From the NCBI RefSeq assembly GCF_027943255.1, contig NC_072895.1, forward strand, positions 49,574,001-49,638,000: DNA of 64,000 nt, given 5' to 3'. Both the position numbers and the translations under genes were made by a program. Shown in pieces: positions 1 to 12,046 of the stretch. Below the pieces are notes generated by a model. It saw only the letters and a program-made list of their open reading frames with translations, had not been told where the DNA came from and did no database searches. Numbering within the stretch: the first letter of the stretch is position 1; every line of letters begins with the position of its first letter. Source of the stretch: Anastrepha obliqua. Taxonomy: Eukaryota > Arthropoda > Insecta > Diptera > Tephritidae.

Positions 1-2682
1 TAAATGCCATGTAAAAATTTGATGGGCTGGCGTTACACTAATTTTATATCCTTTAAATGGCAAAATTTACAGTGAAAGAGAGTGCAACTCTAGATACGCG
101 CTTCAAGGCCAGTATTTTGATGATCTTCTTACTGTAATTTTTGAAGCCATTTCGCTGGTGTGGCTATAAGAACTTGTACAATGGAATATGATTACTGTCG
201 GTACTCGGAATGGTATGTGCCTCAAAAGCCTCCCAATACAAAGAAGAAAGCGAATTTTAATCAAAGGAGTAACAACATATTGACCTTTGGCGATGTTTTT
301 AAAATTGTGGGACATTTCAGCGCTGGCTACTTACATTTTATTTATTAAAAACAATACACACGGCACCATACAAAATTCTTGTCATAGATTATTTACGTAT
401 TAACTCCTTGGGTACAAATCGTTGCATTCAGAAAATAAGAGGCCGATGTAAGCAAGTTTTTTATCAAGACAGCAATTGATTGCATATTTTAGTTAATTTT
501 TGAACAATTTTTGATAAGACCAATAATTAATTATATGATATAAGCGATCCGATAGTAAATATAAGTTTGAGTTTATGACGATTTGGCGCAATGCTACAGA
601 GCACGTCAAGCAAAAAGGTGGTTGGTACATGTGATACCCAAGCTCGAAATGGAAGAGAACTCACTACTCGGCAAAAATGCGTCAAAGGCATACAACTAAT
701 CTGCGTCGAATATTACGTCACACAAATGAAGTACTAAAATCGCTACAACGGGCCAACTTCAGAAAAACGCAACCTACGTGAATTAAATATTGTTTCTTTT
801 ACTACTAAAAATTAATTTATAATTATAAAGTCAGAAAAGCTGTTTATGTTCAAATAGTTTTAATGTGTCTGCCTCGCAAGTTATGACAACAAACTATTAA
901 TTCATTTATTCCACTGTTTTCTAAAAAATTGAGAAAATTTGATAACTGGGCCGAAAGCATTTAAAATTTTTGGAAATGAAAATTAAAATATCTACCCGGG
1001 TTTGAAAGCGAATGTTAAAGTGAATTATGTGAGGTTTCTAATATTAATAGACATAAGACCATCTATTTCAATACCACATTCAGCTATAAAGAAGATTTTG
1101 TATAGTCGCCACCCCTCTGCATAACGATAACTGCTCCAAAAATCTTTCAAAGAAAATTCAAACAAACATCTTAATAGCATCAGTTGATTCTTCAGTTCGA
1201 TTTAAAAATCTTGAAAATTAAACTCGCAATTTGCGATCGAAATAGCTTTTGAATACACTTTTTTTTTGGTACGATGGTTATATTTCCATGACCACCATTC
1301 GCCATTTTTAATTCTTTATTTTATTTATTGAGTAATTTGTGACACGTGAAATACTTTAGCATGAATACTCCCTTAGCAGTTTTGTAATATTTACCAATGT
1401 TTCTGATGTACGAAGCGAACGATTGCCGTAGGTGATGTCGATGGAGAAAGAGCTGTTAATGGAGAAACCATCTGAAACTCAAAACTAAATTTATCTTCGG
1501 ACTATTCTGTATAATTAGTTATATTTAGTTGATCGTATAACTGTTAAAATATTTGTGTAGAAATCATATATTATATACTTGGCCCCAAAACAAATAAACC
1601 ACTTAGAAATTTATATGCAGGTGCATTTGTGATGGGGCTAAGTGCATACATTTAACACACACTTAGCAATATGTTGTTCATAGTATATAGTTGGTGAGTC
1701 ATAATCATTCAGTCATTTGTAGTATATATGTATGTGTGTGTATATTGCAGTTTGTGACATACTTCTCACACATGCACACGCACAATAAATTATCATTACA
1801 GCCTTTTATTGCTTGTGGTGGTCAGAAAGTGTTCCATATGTATTTATGTTAATATATGTGTGAGTGTGTATATATGTATGTATGTACGCATTAATTTATG
1901 TAAGTATTTGTGATTTGCCCTTTGTTTGCCATTAATCACAACGCTTATTACGGTCAAGTGTCGTTTCGGTCGATCTATGCGCCTGTCTCGAAGCTTTCTA
2001 CACGCCTTAGCCTTACTTAAACTCATTCACACAGAGGAAATTCATCTAGGATACTTACAATTTTTTTCAAACACATATTCATATGCACCTATACATATGT
2101 ATGTGTATTTGACTAGGAGTAGAGCAACACTTATAGTTGTAACGCAACTTGTTAACGAAAATTTATGTTGAAAGGAAATTAATTTTGTCTTATGAGATAT
2201 ATTTCGGTTGAAGTATTTTCACGCACATACAGTGCCGGACAAAAATGTTTGGATGCTTTTTATATACCCTAAAGTGTAAGAATTCGTAAAAAGAAAATTA
2301 GTAAATACAAGTATTTACCTTTTTAGGGAAGCATTTTTTCCAAATTTTTTGGAAGAAACAAATTCCAAATATGATTGCACTTTTAAGAAAATCAAAGATT
2401 GTGCAATTGAATTAGAGAGAAATATAAGTTCCCTACTGCGAAACCATCGTCTCAAATCAATATTTTTCCTTGTATTTCAACAAATACACTAAAGAAATAC
2501 TAATAATTTTTTTTAACCATTTTTTCAAATATTTGTAAATTTATACAATACATAAACTTAAAAGGGCTAACTATTGAATTACAATAATTAAAAAAGTTAA
2601 TTAATTAAAAAAATTTTAATTAAAAAAAATTTCAAAATAGGTGTACATTTTTTTATAATATTCTCATTAAAAAATGTTATGC
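1..2682. other. AT-rich intron-like tract, no gene recognised
   Basis: Both strands are rich in stops. Short TG/TATG microsatellite runs occur near 1720-1745 and 1855-1885. CAGTGCCGGACAAAAATG near 2230 resembles a Tc1-type transposon end, but I found no partner end. Confidence 0.5.
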
Positions 2683-2684
2683 TA

Positions 2685-3969
2685 ATAGGACTATGAATAA
2701 GTTCGTGCGGTTTTTTTTCGAAATTTGAAACTTTATTGACGTAAAATGGTTACAAATTTAATATTCAAAGTATTGTCCATCGCTTACTACTACTTTTTCC
2801 CATCTTTCTGGCAATTCACGGATTCCCTTTGTGAAAAATTCGGCGGTTTTGCCGCAATCCACGAATCGATCCATTTTTTGACTTCATCGTAATTACGGAA
2901 GTGCTGGTCAGCCAGGCCATGTTGCATCGATCGGAAGAGATAGTAATCGGATGGCGCAAGGTCTGGACTATACGGCGGGTGGGGTAGGACATCCCATTTG
3001 AGCGTTTCTAAGTATGTTTTGACCACTTGTGCAACATGTGGCCGAGCATTGTCATGTTGCAAAATAACTTTGTCGTGTCTATCGGCGTATTGCGGCCGTT
3101 TTTCTCGCAGTGCTCGGCTCAAACGCATCAATTGTCGTCGGTAGACATCCCCCGTAATCGTTTCATTCGGTTTCAGTAGCTCATAATACACAACACCCAG
3201 CTGGTCCCACCAGATACACAGCATAACCTTCAGGCCATGAATATTCTGCGCCGACGTCGATGTTGAAGCATGGCCAGGGTATCCATACGTTGCCCGACGT
3301 TTTGGATTGTCGTAATGGACCCACTTTTCATCGCCAGTCACAATTCGATGCAAAAAACCCTTTCTTTTGTGCCGTTGAAGCAGTTGTTCGCATGCCATAA
3401 AACGGCGTTCAACGTCTCTTGGCTTCAATTCATACGGCACCCAATGGCCTACCTTTCGGATCATTCCCATGGCTTTTAAACGTTTGGAAATGGTTGATTG
3501 ATCAACTGCCAAAGTTTTTGCAACCTCTTCTTGCATTTGAGCCGGATCTTGATCGAGCAATTCCTCCAATTCGGTATCCATGAACTTTGGCGGCGCACCC
3601 TCGCGTTCTTCGTCTTCCAAGCCAAAATCACCACTTTTAAAGCGTGCAAACCACTTCTGGCACGTTTGCTCAGCTAGAGCATGCTCACCATAAACTTCCA
3701 CCAAGATACGATGACTTTCGGCTGCTTTTTTCTTCATATTAAAATAATGAAGAAGAATTCCCCGCAAAAACACATTATTTGGCACGAAATTCGACATTTT
3801 CAAGTGTGGTAAAAATATTGTTGTTTACGGTTCAAATAAAAAACTTATACTGACGTTTGTGCCTTACGACAGTAGCTCTCCAATGAATGTTTGGAAATGT
3901 GGATCGATGGAATAATAATCAAGTTACGCCATCTGTTGTAAAACCGCACGAACTTATTCATAGTCCTAT
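2685..3969 (-). mobile_element. Mariner element, mauritiana-type, near-complete (copy 1)
   Basis: The 1,285-bp element lies between TA target duplications (2683-2684 and 3970-3971). Its ends ATAGGACTATGAATAAGTTC and the reverse complement on the right match over about 30 bp. A nearly identical element sits at 59269-60550. Length, TIRs and a single intronless transposase frame are typical of Tc1/mariner DNA transposons. Confidence 0.95.
2790..3797 (-). pseudogene. Mariner transposase, late frameshift (copy 1)
   Basis: This is a cut-and-paste transposase acting on the element's TIRs. From the ATG at 3797 the frame opens with MSNFVPNN, has an N-terminal helix-turn-helix (KKKAAESHRILVE...CQKWFARFKSGDF) and then the DD34D catalytic core: ITGDEKW, LQHDNARPH and SPDLAPSDYYLF, with 34 residues between the second and third Asp. 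The WVPYELKP linker is present. A one-base deletion relative to copy 2, at the CGGCGG near 2841-2846, shifts the last ~25 residues, so the normal C terminus (LPERWEKVV in copy 2) is lost. The N terminus is intact here, unlike copy 2. An ATG two codons upstream (3803) is in frame, but the family start is MSNF. Confidence 0.93.
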
Positions 3970-3989
3970 TAATATGTTAATTATTGTAA

Positions 3990-4200
3990 AAAACCGGTAA
4001 CTGCACTTAAAGAATTTTCTGTATCTATTTTTTTTTTTGCATTTAATATTGAAAAAATAAAACTATTTTTGTTCTATTTTTAATTACTATTTTTTTAATT
4101 ATTTAATTTTTTAAACAACATAAATTTTTTTAAATAAAAAAGCAGAAGAAAAGCAGAAATAAGGTTACATTTTTGTGAAGAAAAACCCGAGCGTCAAGTG
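3990..4200. other. Very AT-rich spacer
   Basis: Poly-A/T-rich sequence between the mariner and the tandem array; nothing recognised. Confidence 0.4.
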
Positions 4201-5260
4201 ATTAAAAATTCAAAATAGCTTTTGTTTCATATCCTCTTAGAATTATCTTTATTAAATCTTTTTCAGGCAGACAACCCTAAAAAAAGATTTCTAAATCACT
4301 ACCGTTTGATACCAATGAAGTAGTCTATTAGTTAGCTACCATATCTTCCATATTTCAATTCCTTAAAAATATAATTTTTTAGTTATATGGCAACCCTATT
4401 CTTCATTGTGCATTAAAAATGTGTTCTCAATAACTTCTGCTCGAAACCAACATTGTAGTGTATTTTCATTTATTTTCATTTAAATAAAATAAAATAGATG
4501 GCAACCATATTCTAAATAGTAACTATTGTACATTACAGCTTTTTCCAACATCATTTGTTGTAATCAATTCACCAATCTATTGACTAACCGCTTTTCTTAA
4601 TCAATTTAAATTCTTTACTAATACGGCAACCCTACTCTTAAATTTGTCTAAATAAAAGCTGTTTGAAGCAAGAATAAAGTAAATCTTTCGCAAGCAAATT
4701 ATGCTGTAAACCAATGTTACAGCCTATTTGTTAACTGCCCTTTTTAATTAATTTTAATTTTTTAATAGATGGCAACCAAGGTTTGAAATATGGTAAGCAT
4801 AAAGTAGAGTTTTCTCAAATATTGTGAATCTTAGTATATTAGTTCAACATTCTTTACTAACATGGCAACCCCATTCTTAAATATGTCTAATTAGAAGGTT
4901 TCCGAAACAGGTTTCGAAGTTAGCGGCTTATTAGTTAACTACAAAAATTAACTAATTTAAATCTTTTTGATAAATGGCAATTCTGTTAAGTACATATATC
5001 TTACTTATATATTTTTGAACACCTTTCGTTTGGCATGCATATTTAAAAAATGTATAATAGTTAAATTAAAAATTTGATTTAGCTTAATTCACTTAATAAT
5101 GAAATAGGTGGCAACCCCAGTCTGTATGTCTATAGTAAAGCTTTCTCAAAATCCTTTCGTTTGATGTCAATATCGTAGTACCCTCTCTCTAAATTTCAAA
5201 AAATTTACCTTTTGTTTTTTATTTAAGTGATTTTCGAAGGCAACGCTATGTCAAATATTC
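4200..5260. repeat. Decayed tandem array, period about 90-145 bp
   Basis: A recurring block built around GGCAACCC followed by an ATTCTTAAAT-like stretch occurs near 4388, 4500, 4624, 4770, 4863, 4974, 5109 and 5238. Each is preceded by a TTAATTAATTTAAAT-like stretch, and several by a GTTAACTAC-like motif. Spacings of 112, 124, 146, 93, 111, 135 and 129 bp suggest an old minisatellite or satellite whose units have diverged. No coding content. Confidence 0.7.
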
Positions 5261-6805
5261 AAGTTAAGCTTCCAAGTGCTTTTAAATTTTTGTAATATAG
5301 AACACAAATTTGCACAAGAAAGGTTTGAATCGAATCAAACTATAAATATAATTCTTATAAGGCATAAGTATATATACATTTCCCCAGTCCAGCACTGGCT
5401 GTGGAGTATATTCGGCATTTCGTTTCGCGTGGCTAATGTACATATATTTTTATACTGAAAATGAATCAAATCGGACTGTAAATATAAAATTACACATATC
5501 TCGACTCCAGCGCCACCTATCAGAAAAATGTCGCACACTCCCACAGTAGGCTCCAAAGCAAACATATCTATGTTTGTTAGTTTTCGAATGTAAAGAGGGC
5601 GCACAAACTGGCATAATTTTTTATTATATATATATAAAATTTATATTATATAATTTTAAGATTGATAGATTTTTTCATAGGTCATTCTCGAGGCATACTG
5701 TGTATGAATTAAATTTCTAAAAGAGGTGAACTTGTTTTAGCTATACACGCCCATTTGTTCAAATACACAAACAGATTTACTTCGTTCAACATTTTATGTG
5801 GGTATAATACAATCTACACAAATACAAATATATATACATATATTTATATACATATGTACATTCGAGTAAATTGTAGAAACCGAACTAGAGCAGTAAAATT
5901 ATTTATGAATTATCTTTTATTTGGTCAACCCTTCGGATTATATGGATTGTAGCTAAATATGTACTTCTGTCATTTTAATGACCGAGCAGCAAAGGACTTT
6001 CAATTTAGTACCACAAATAAGTAGAAATTGAAATTTATGATTAAATATAATAGAAATTTACGACTAAGTATATGCTTGTCTATGGCAGCATAGTCAAATA
6101 CTCGTAATTCATGCAATAAAAAGGAAACTATTTACTAAAGTAAAATAGAGTTTTTGGGTGATTTGCCACTAACCACTTTGTTATTTTAAGTAATTAAGGT
6201 TTGAGTTGATGAGTTGCGTGCAATCTAGTTTTTACTCAGCAACTAAATACGTTTGTCTACTTACCCGCAAAGTAATTATTTTCCTATTAGCCTTATATGC
6301 ATGCATGTATGTATGTCAGCGTGGTTGCGCGTGCAAGCCGGCTAGCCAGAAGTTCAGCACTCATATCAGTCTATTGTACTTAATTGAAATAGTTTTAGTT
6401 GAAATATTTAAATTTACTTGACTTTTACACCCACTCCAGGGGCATTTTGTGATGATTATTTGTTATATCAGGGCGCAGTAGGTCACTCATGTATTTATTT
6501 TATCTTTGATCATACAATCATTTCTGGTAACAGTCAGAGAGAATGCAGACGAATTGTTTCATGTGTGCTTGAAAAATGCTCAAAGAAGATGAGAGAAACC
6601 TATTTGGCTGCGTTTTTATTTGCCTTAATTCGTTCCTACTAAAAATTTAAGAAATTTCTGTGAAAGTCAAAGTCAAGTTTTGATCAAGTCATAGTGCTCC
6701 AAATCTGAAAAAAGTTTACCATGTACATTGATTTTTAAAGCATTTTTTAAAATGGCAAATGGGAAAGAAAATATGCCTAAATTGAGGTAAAAAAAAAACC
6801 GAAGA
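5261..6805. other. Intron-like AT-rich tract
   Basis: Microsatellite-like TATA/TACA runs occur near 5625-5655 and 5825-5855, and GCATGCATGTATGTATG near 6299. The short open frames show no recognisable domain. Confidence 0.45.
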
Positions 6806-7851
6806 GGGTAAGACTCCGTCAGAAAATATGAGATTTGCAAGTGGTCTTTCGATTTCTTTGAAACTTTGGGAAATATTAGTTCTAGGTAAGATACATTCAA
6901 GCCTAAAAGGATTTTGAAAAATTTTCAAAATTGAGTCATCTACGCCATGTTGAATATCGGGACCGTGTTTTTTCAAAAATCAATATTTCTTGAACCGGTG
7001 GATGGATTTCAATGCAATTTACAGACAATATAGAAACAAATAAGTAGTTTAAATTAGTATTATGTAAAAAAAAAATTTCGAAATTTTGACCAAAAAAAAG
7101 TCAAAAAATTTTTTTGAATCAATTTTTAGTTGATTTGGCCACTTTTTTAGATTTTCTGTTATACACGTAACGATTCCTTATGATTTAACCTTTATTTTGA
7201 AAAAAAAAATTTTATGGTGTCTATAATAGTTCTCGAGATATTGCGATTTTAGTGGAAGCGAACACCGTGAATTTCGCGGTTACGCAGCGCAGGAGTAGAA
7301 AAACGCGCACAGACCTGCAGCAGTCTGCTCCAGTCACTTCATACAGGAACACATAACGCAGCGCGAACCGTGCGTGCGTACGCGAAAGTGCGTGCGCGCT
7401 TCCACTAAAATCGCAATATCTCGAGAACTATTATAGACACCATAAAATTTTTTTTTTCAAAATAAAGGTTAAATCATAAGGAATCGTTACGTGTATAACA
7501 GAAAATCTAAAAAAGTGGCCAAATCAACTAAAAATTGATTCAAAAAAATTTTTTGACTTTTTTTTGGTCAAAATTTCGAAATTTTTTTTTTACATAATAC
7601 TAATTTAAACTACTTATTTGTTTCTATATTGTCTGTAAATTGCATTGAAATCCATCCACCGGTTCAAGAAATATTGATTTTTGAAAAAACACGGTCCCGA
7701 TATTCAACATGGCGTAGATGACTCAATTTTGAAAATTTTTCAAAATCCTTTTAGGCTTGAATGTATCTTACCTAGAACTAATATTTCCCAAAGTTTCAAA
7801 GAAATCGAAAGACCACTTGCAAATCTCATATTTTCTGACGGAGTCTTACCC
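6806..7851. mobile_element. Long-inverted-repeat (foldback-like) element
   Basis: The left arm (6806-7260, 455 bp) and right arm (7397-7851, 455 bp) are reverse complements with no difference that I can see, including 9-10 bp homopolymers. They flank a 136-bp GC-rich centre (7261-7396). Outer ends read GGGTAAGACTCCGTCAG. Both sides are flanked by AAGA (6802-6805 and 7852-7855), a possible 4-bp target duplication. The arms encode no recognised transposase: the open frames crossing them are the same sequence read from each arm. A transcript through it could fold into a ~455-bp hairpin. The superfamily is unknown; an assembly artefact is the main alternative. Confidence 0.8.
7261..7396. other. 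GC-rich loop of the inverted-repeat element
   Basis: CpG-rich compared with the flanking AT-rich DNA. It contains imperfect inverted words such as CGCGGTTACGCAGCGC and ACGCAGCGCGAACCGTGCG, so it could fold itself. Confidence 0.6.
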
Positions 7852-8287
7852 AAGATTGAAATAAGTCAGTTTAAGAATTTTGGGATTCAGCCTGACCTCT
7901 TTTTGTGTAAATATTTATAAGCATTATTACGCCCCCCCCCCACCATTACTAATTGCTAAGGCTATCACTTTGAGTATGACTACCGATGACTCTGCGTGCG
8001 ACAATGGCTGTGACCATAATCGGACCTTTCAACAAAAGCAAGCACCGGGTAAATTAAGTTAATCCTATACGAACAAGCAATTAAAGTACTCATAATATAG
8101 AAATACAATGAAATGGAATGGTGTGTACCTGCGACGAAGGCATTAATTATTTTCCTTTGTAGGTGGCTTATTTGTCTAAACTGGAGTTTTGAATATAAAT
8201 TCTGAATTAACTAGAGATTTACTAAAATTACTGCTGTGAGCATATTTGGGACATGGGCGACATTTTCGACCAGTCACATGCATAATA
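7852..8287. other. Spacer with a poly-C run
   Basis: A CCCCCCCCCC run at about 7932-7941; no gene recognised. Confidence 0.4.
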
Positions 8288-8730
8288 TAGGGTGTTTTTT
8301 TTAGTTGCATGAGAACTATCGATGTCGATAACTATGGTTTGATAGCTGATAATGGGAAGCTGTATTGCATTTTTGTTCAATAAGGTTTGGCAAGTCATCA
8401 TAAATCGTTTAACGTAGAACAACGCATCCAAATTGTGGAAATTAATTAAAAAAAAAAAAACAAATCTTTATGTGAAGTTCATAGAGTACTCACGGCATCA
8501 TCGGTCCTTAGCAATTTCAAAACGGGGAAGGAGCTGCCGTTACTATGAATGGCGAGCGCTATCCAGTCACGCTGGGTGAATGTTTGTCTCCGTAACACCG
8601 ACTATATTTAATATCAACTTGGCGCAACTTGTCATAGAGCGCGCTTCGTAAACTATTCATTGCCATCCACCACAGACGCCATACGTCCTGATTTATTGGA
8701 AAAATAATCGAAAATTGGAAATACAATTAT
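8288..8730 (+). mobile_element. Internally deleted DD41D-type mariner derivative (copy A)
   Basis: It begins with AGGGTGTTTTTTTTAGTTGC next to TA, similar to the ends at 48623 and 61175. Inside are a scrap of the transposase start near 8385-8440 and then, after a junction, a stretch reading GAAVTMNGERY near 8535-8565, which in full elements lies between the first and second catalytic Asp. The same junction occurs in the 48.6-kb copy. The right end is unclear and the reading frames are broken. Confidence 0.68.
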
Positions 8731-8869
8731 TTATATTATATGATAATACAAAAAAAAAAATTAGTGATAACACCTCAAAAGAGTTATGAGTTATGTTTTA
8801 TTAGTTTTCGAAAACTTTTTCTGAAAGTACATCTATTCTAGTGTAAAACGCCAGCTGGGTTTGTAAAGT

Positions 8870-10295
8870 TAGGTTAGATAGTGTTGGCTGATCTGTAAAA
8901 AGATCTTACTTAGGTGGTCCATTGTGCTGCCAATGCTACGTTTTTCGGAGTCAAAGATATCATTTTTTATAATTCATAATGCACATCTAAGCGAGTTTTA
9001 ACAAGCAGTTCAGCCTATTGTTAGCAATATCTTTGAGGCATGAAAAATATGTTGATCCTAAGCACATTTGTCGAGTCTTACAGAGAGCAGGGTAGTGGCA
9101 AATTATGTGTTCCACAGTACCCCTAGCATTTCCTTCGTTGCATGTGCTACATGAATTGCTCTGTACTAATCCCATTTTGGCTGCGTGATGTGGGACGAAA
9201 CAGTGTCCTGTCAGTACTCCCACTAATATTTTGCAGTCTTTCCCATATCAATTGCATTTCCAGAGTTAATTCTTCATTTTGTTCCGTTTTCAGAAAGGCG
9301 AGTGATGGGTATACCTATGACTGACATGTTCAGTCTCGGCAAGCAAATGTCTGCCTTTGCGAGCTCATCAGCTCTCTCATTTCCTTCAATTCCTTTGTGT
9401 TCTGGTATCCAGTAAACATTGACCTGCCCATTTCCCAGAGTTCATCTAGTTTGGATTTGCATTGTTGATCACATTCACCAACTTGGCTCGCAAGGAGCCA
9501 TAATTATTTTAATAGCCGCTTGACTCTCAACGAAAATGTTTGTGCGAACATTAAGACGAGTTAATTGTAGAGCTAAATCAGCTGCTTTTGTTGTAGTATA
9601 GATTTCAGCTTGAAATATACTACAGTAATTTGGGAGTCTGAAGGACTTTTGGAGGTCGTTTTGCGGACAAAACGTAGCCGCTCCTACTCCTTACGCCACT
9701 TTGTACCAATCTGTAAAGAAATTGTATGAATGGTATTTGGATACTATACCTTTCTGCCATCTATTTTGCCCCATAATGACACTAGGCTCTTTGCCAAATT
9801 TAACTCGTGGAATCACGTAGTCGAACCTGCCGTTTAAGTCCAGAATATTGTTGTGACCAAAAAGTCTCTGTGATAATTATACTGACATCATCAGTTTGGG
9901 GTAAGATCTTTTCACTGAGTTTCTTACTACCAATTTGATTGGATGCCAGTTGAGAGTTCTTAATATTGCCGCTGCTGGAGTTGTGCTCATTGCGCCGGTT
10001 GCAAATATTCCTGCAATCCTTTGCATGTTTTCCAATATGTTAACGTAAGTCACTTTATCGCACACCGTCCACTATACTAACGAACCGTAGAGCATTATTG
10101 GTCTAATTACCGCCATGTATATCCATTGTGTGATTTGAGGAGATAAGCCTCATGTCTTACCGAGCATTCTTCTGCACACTTATAAGGCATTAGAGGCTTT
10201 CTTTGCTCTTTCTTCCACAGTTGGGTTTGTAAAATTCAGCTGAGTTTTTATTTATGATCCTCATAACTTCTTTATCTCAAGGTTATTTTCACATC
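8870..10295 (-). mobile_element. Degraded LINE (I/R1-like, with RNase H), C-terminal part
   Basis: Minus-strand reading with many stops shows, in order, a thumb/linker segment near 10070-10230 (SPQITQWIYMAVIRPIMLYG), the TGAMSTTPAAAILRTLN segment near 9950-10010, an RNase H C-terminal motif near 9350-9415 (EHKGIEGN..ADELAKA) and the tail LTGHC...CSTCNEG..GTVEHIICHYPAL near 9060-9220. This order (RT, RNase H, Cys/His tail) is that of ORF2 in I/LOA/R1-like non-LTR elements. The fingers and palm are missing. The 3' flank near 8870-8890 reads TTAGGTTAGA in the + direction. Confidence 0.8.
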
Positions 10296-12046
10296 CTTAA
10301 ATCTGACTTCTGAAACTACTCGAACTTTGAGTTTATGATTATTTTTATAGCCCATAAAATTAGCAAATAAAATAAAGTATAAGTTTGAAGTCGCTCAAAA
10401 CTTTAGTTGATTTTTAATATTTTTTCGCTGGCGATGCTTCACATTTGCTCCGTATAAAAAAAATGTCGTACACTAATCGTGACTCTAACTATACAAGCCA
10501 TTTGAATTCACACTCCTTACTCTTGCATGTAACTTAAAACAAATTACCCATACGACTGGTCCACCCCAAAAATTTTAATTTTCTCAGTAAGCACGAAAGG
10601 TGACATCGAGCATTAAAGAATTTGTATGAAGCACGCAAACCCATAAAAAGTGTTTGAATAAGTAATTTGCATATGCAGAAACACCTACGCACACACACGC
10701 GTGCAACCATATTTACTTGTAATGAAATATATTCACAGCAACCGAAGCAGAAGTCGTAAGAAAATTAGCATAAACATAATGTCTCGTGTTGTTAAGTACA
10801 CAAAAAGCACATAAATTAACATAAAATGCTATAAAAAAGAGTTTACATGCATATTAGTATAGGTAGGTGTGTGTGTAAAAACAAATACTACTGAAGATAG
10901 TAGGTGCCAAAAATTAAAATGTTTATTTTAAAATCTAACAAATTGGGCGCTTCCACACAGTCAGCAAAGGCATTGCGCTGTTGAATGTTTGCTGTTGATT
11001 GTGCAAGTCGCGATAAAAAATATCAAAAAAAAAAAAGAGTTTTGGGTTGACATTAAAATCACATTAACATACGCGAAAGTACCGGAACTGGTAATAAGAA
11101 ATGTTTAATTTGGCGTGTAAGTATGAAAAAGTGTATGAGTTAGACGGGCACGTGCAAGCGTTGGGAAAATTGAAGGTGTATACGAATATGTGAGGGTATT
11201 CAACTGCATGTTAAAGCCTTTAACAAAATTTAAGTTGTGGAATGAAAAAGCAGGACAGTAAAAAATGAAATAAATTTCCGTTTGATATTTCTTGTGACTC
11301 GAGATTGGTGAAGCAGGCTTTTTGCAAATTACTTTTTATTCTGCTGCAAATAAGTCATCATAAAAGACGAAATTCAACTTTTGTACGCACATATTAGCAC
11401 GATACACATATATACACTCAAAGGAGGACTAAAAGAAATCTCCCTTTGATAGAATGATTTTTTTTTATTTTATTAGATGCACAATTATTCTTAATTACTC
11501 TTACTCATACGGCTTTTCTTTCAGGAAAAAAATTCTTTTAAGTCAAAAGCACAAATATTCCAATTTCCTTCTGTATTCAAATATATACTTATACCTATCA
11601 TATATTACTAACCATTTTGAATTTGGCCTTTCTAAAATTAATGTTTTAATTTACAGGCGTTTTGGCGAGGTGAAGTTCTTTAGCTTGCTAAGTTCAGTGC
11701 TTAGAACCAAGAGCCGTCGTCTAAAGATTCCTCGGCACAGAAAATACATAAAATGAGGAAGATATTGTCGAAAAAAATAGTTCAGGATGTGAGGCGATGG
11801 CTGTTAAGGTGTCACTACAAACTTATTTTCTTCAAAACCATTTGGATTTCTTCCCACATAATCCCGGTGACTTTGTTTTTATTTTGTTATGTAATACTTA
11901 GATTCAGATGGCAATTTTATATTATAATATATTTTTCCCTGCTTTGTTTATGCTTTCAGTAAAGCCATTTCTCAACAACAACAACTAAAATGTTTCAAAA
12001 GTGTAGCCTTTTGGTGACTTTAATTAATAATACTTCCTCTATCACT
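10296..12046. other. Intron-like tract, no gene recognised
   Basis: AT-rich with short CA/GT runs near 10690 and 10870. The open frames at 11454-11962 (+) are Phe/Ile/Leu/Tyr-rich with no conserved motif and are best read as AT-composition artefacts. Confidence 0.45.

Noticed and set aside
2225..2260. CAGTGCCGGACAAAAATG as a Tc1 terminal repeat
   Set aside because: Only one end was found and no transposase follows, so I did not call an element.
3270..3479. Plus-strand frame inside mariner copy 1, repeated at 59862-60071
   Set aside because: Antisense shadow of the transposase; identical in both copies because the element is.
6716..7920. Two open frames encoding the same ~57-residue peptide (MKKHGPDIQHGVDDS...)
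   Set aside because: They are the two arms of the inverted repeat read from each side; no domain and different unrelated ends.
11454..11962. Two adjacent + strand frames of 100 and 69 codons
   Set aside because: Rich in Phe, Ile, Tyr and Leu as expected from AT-rich DNA; no splice context or recognisable domain.
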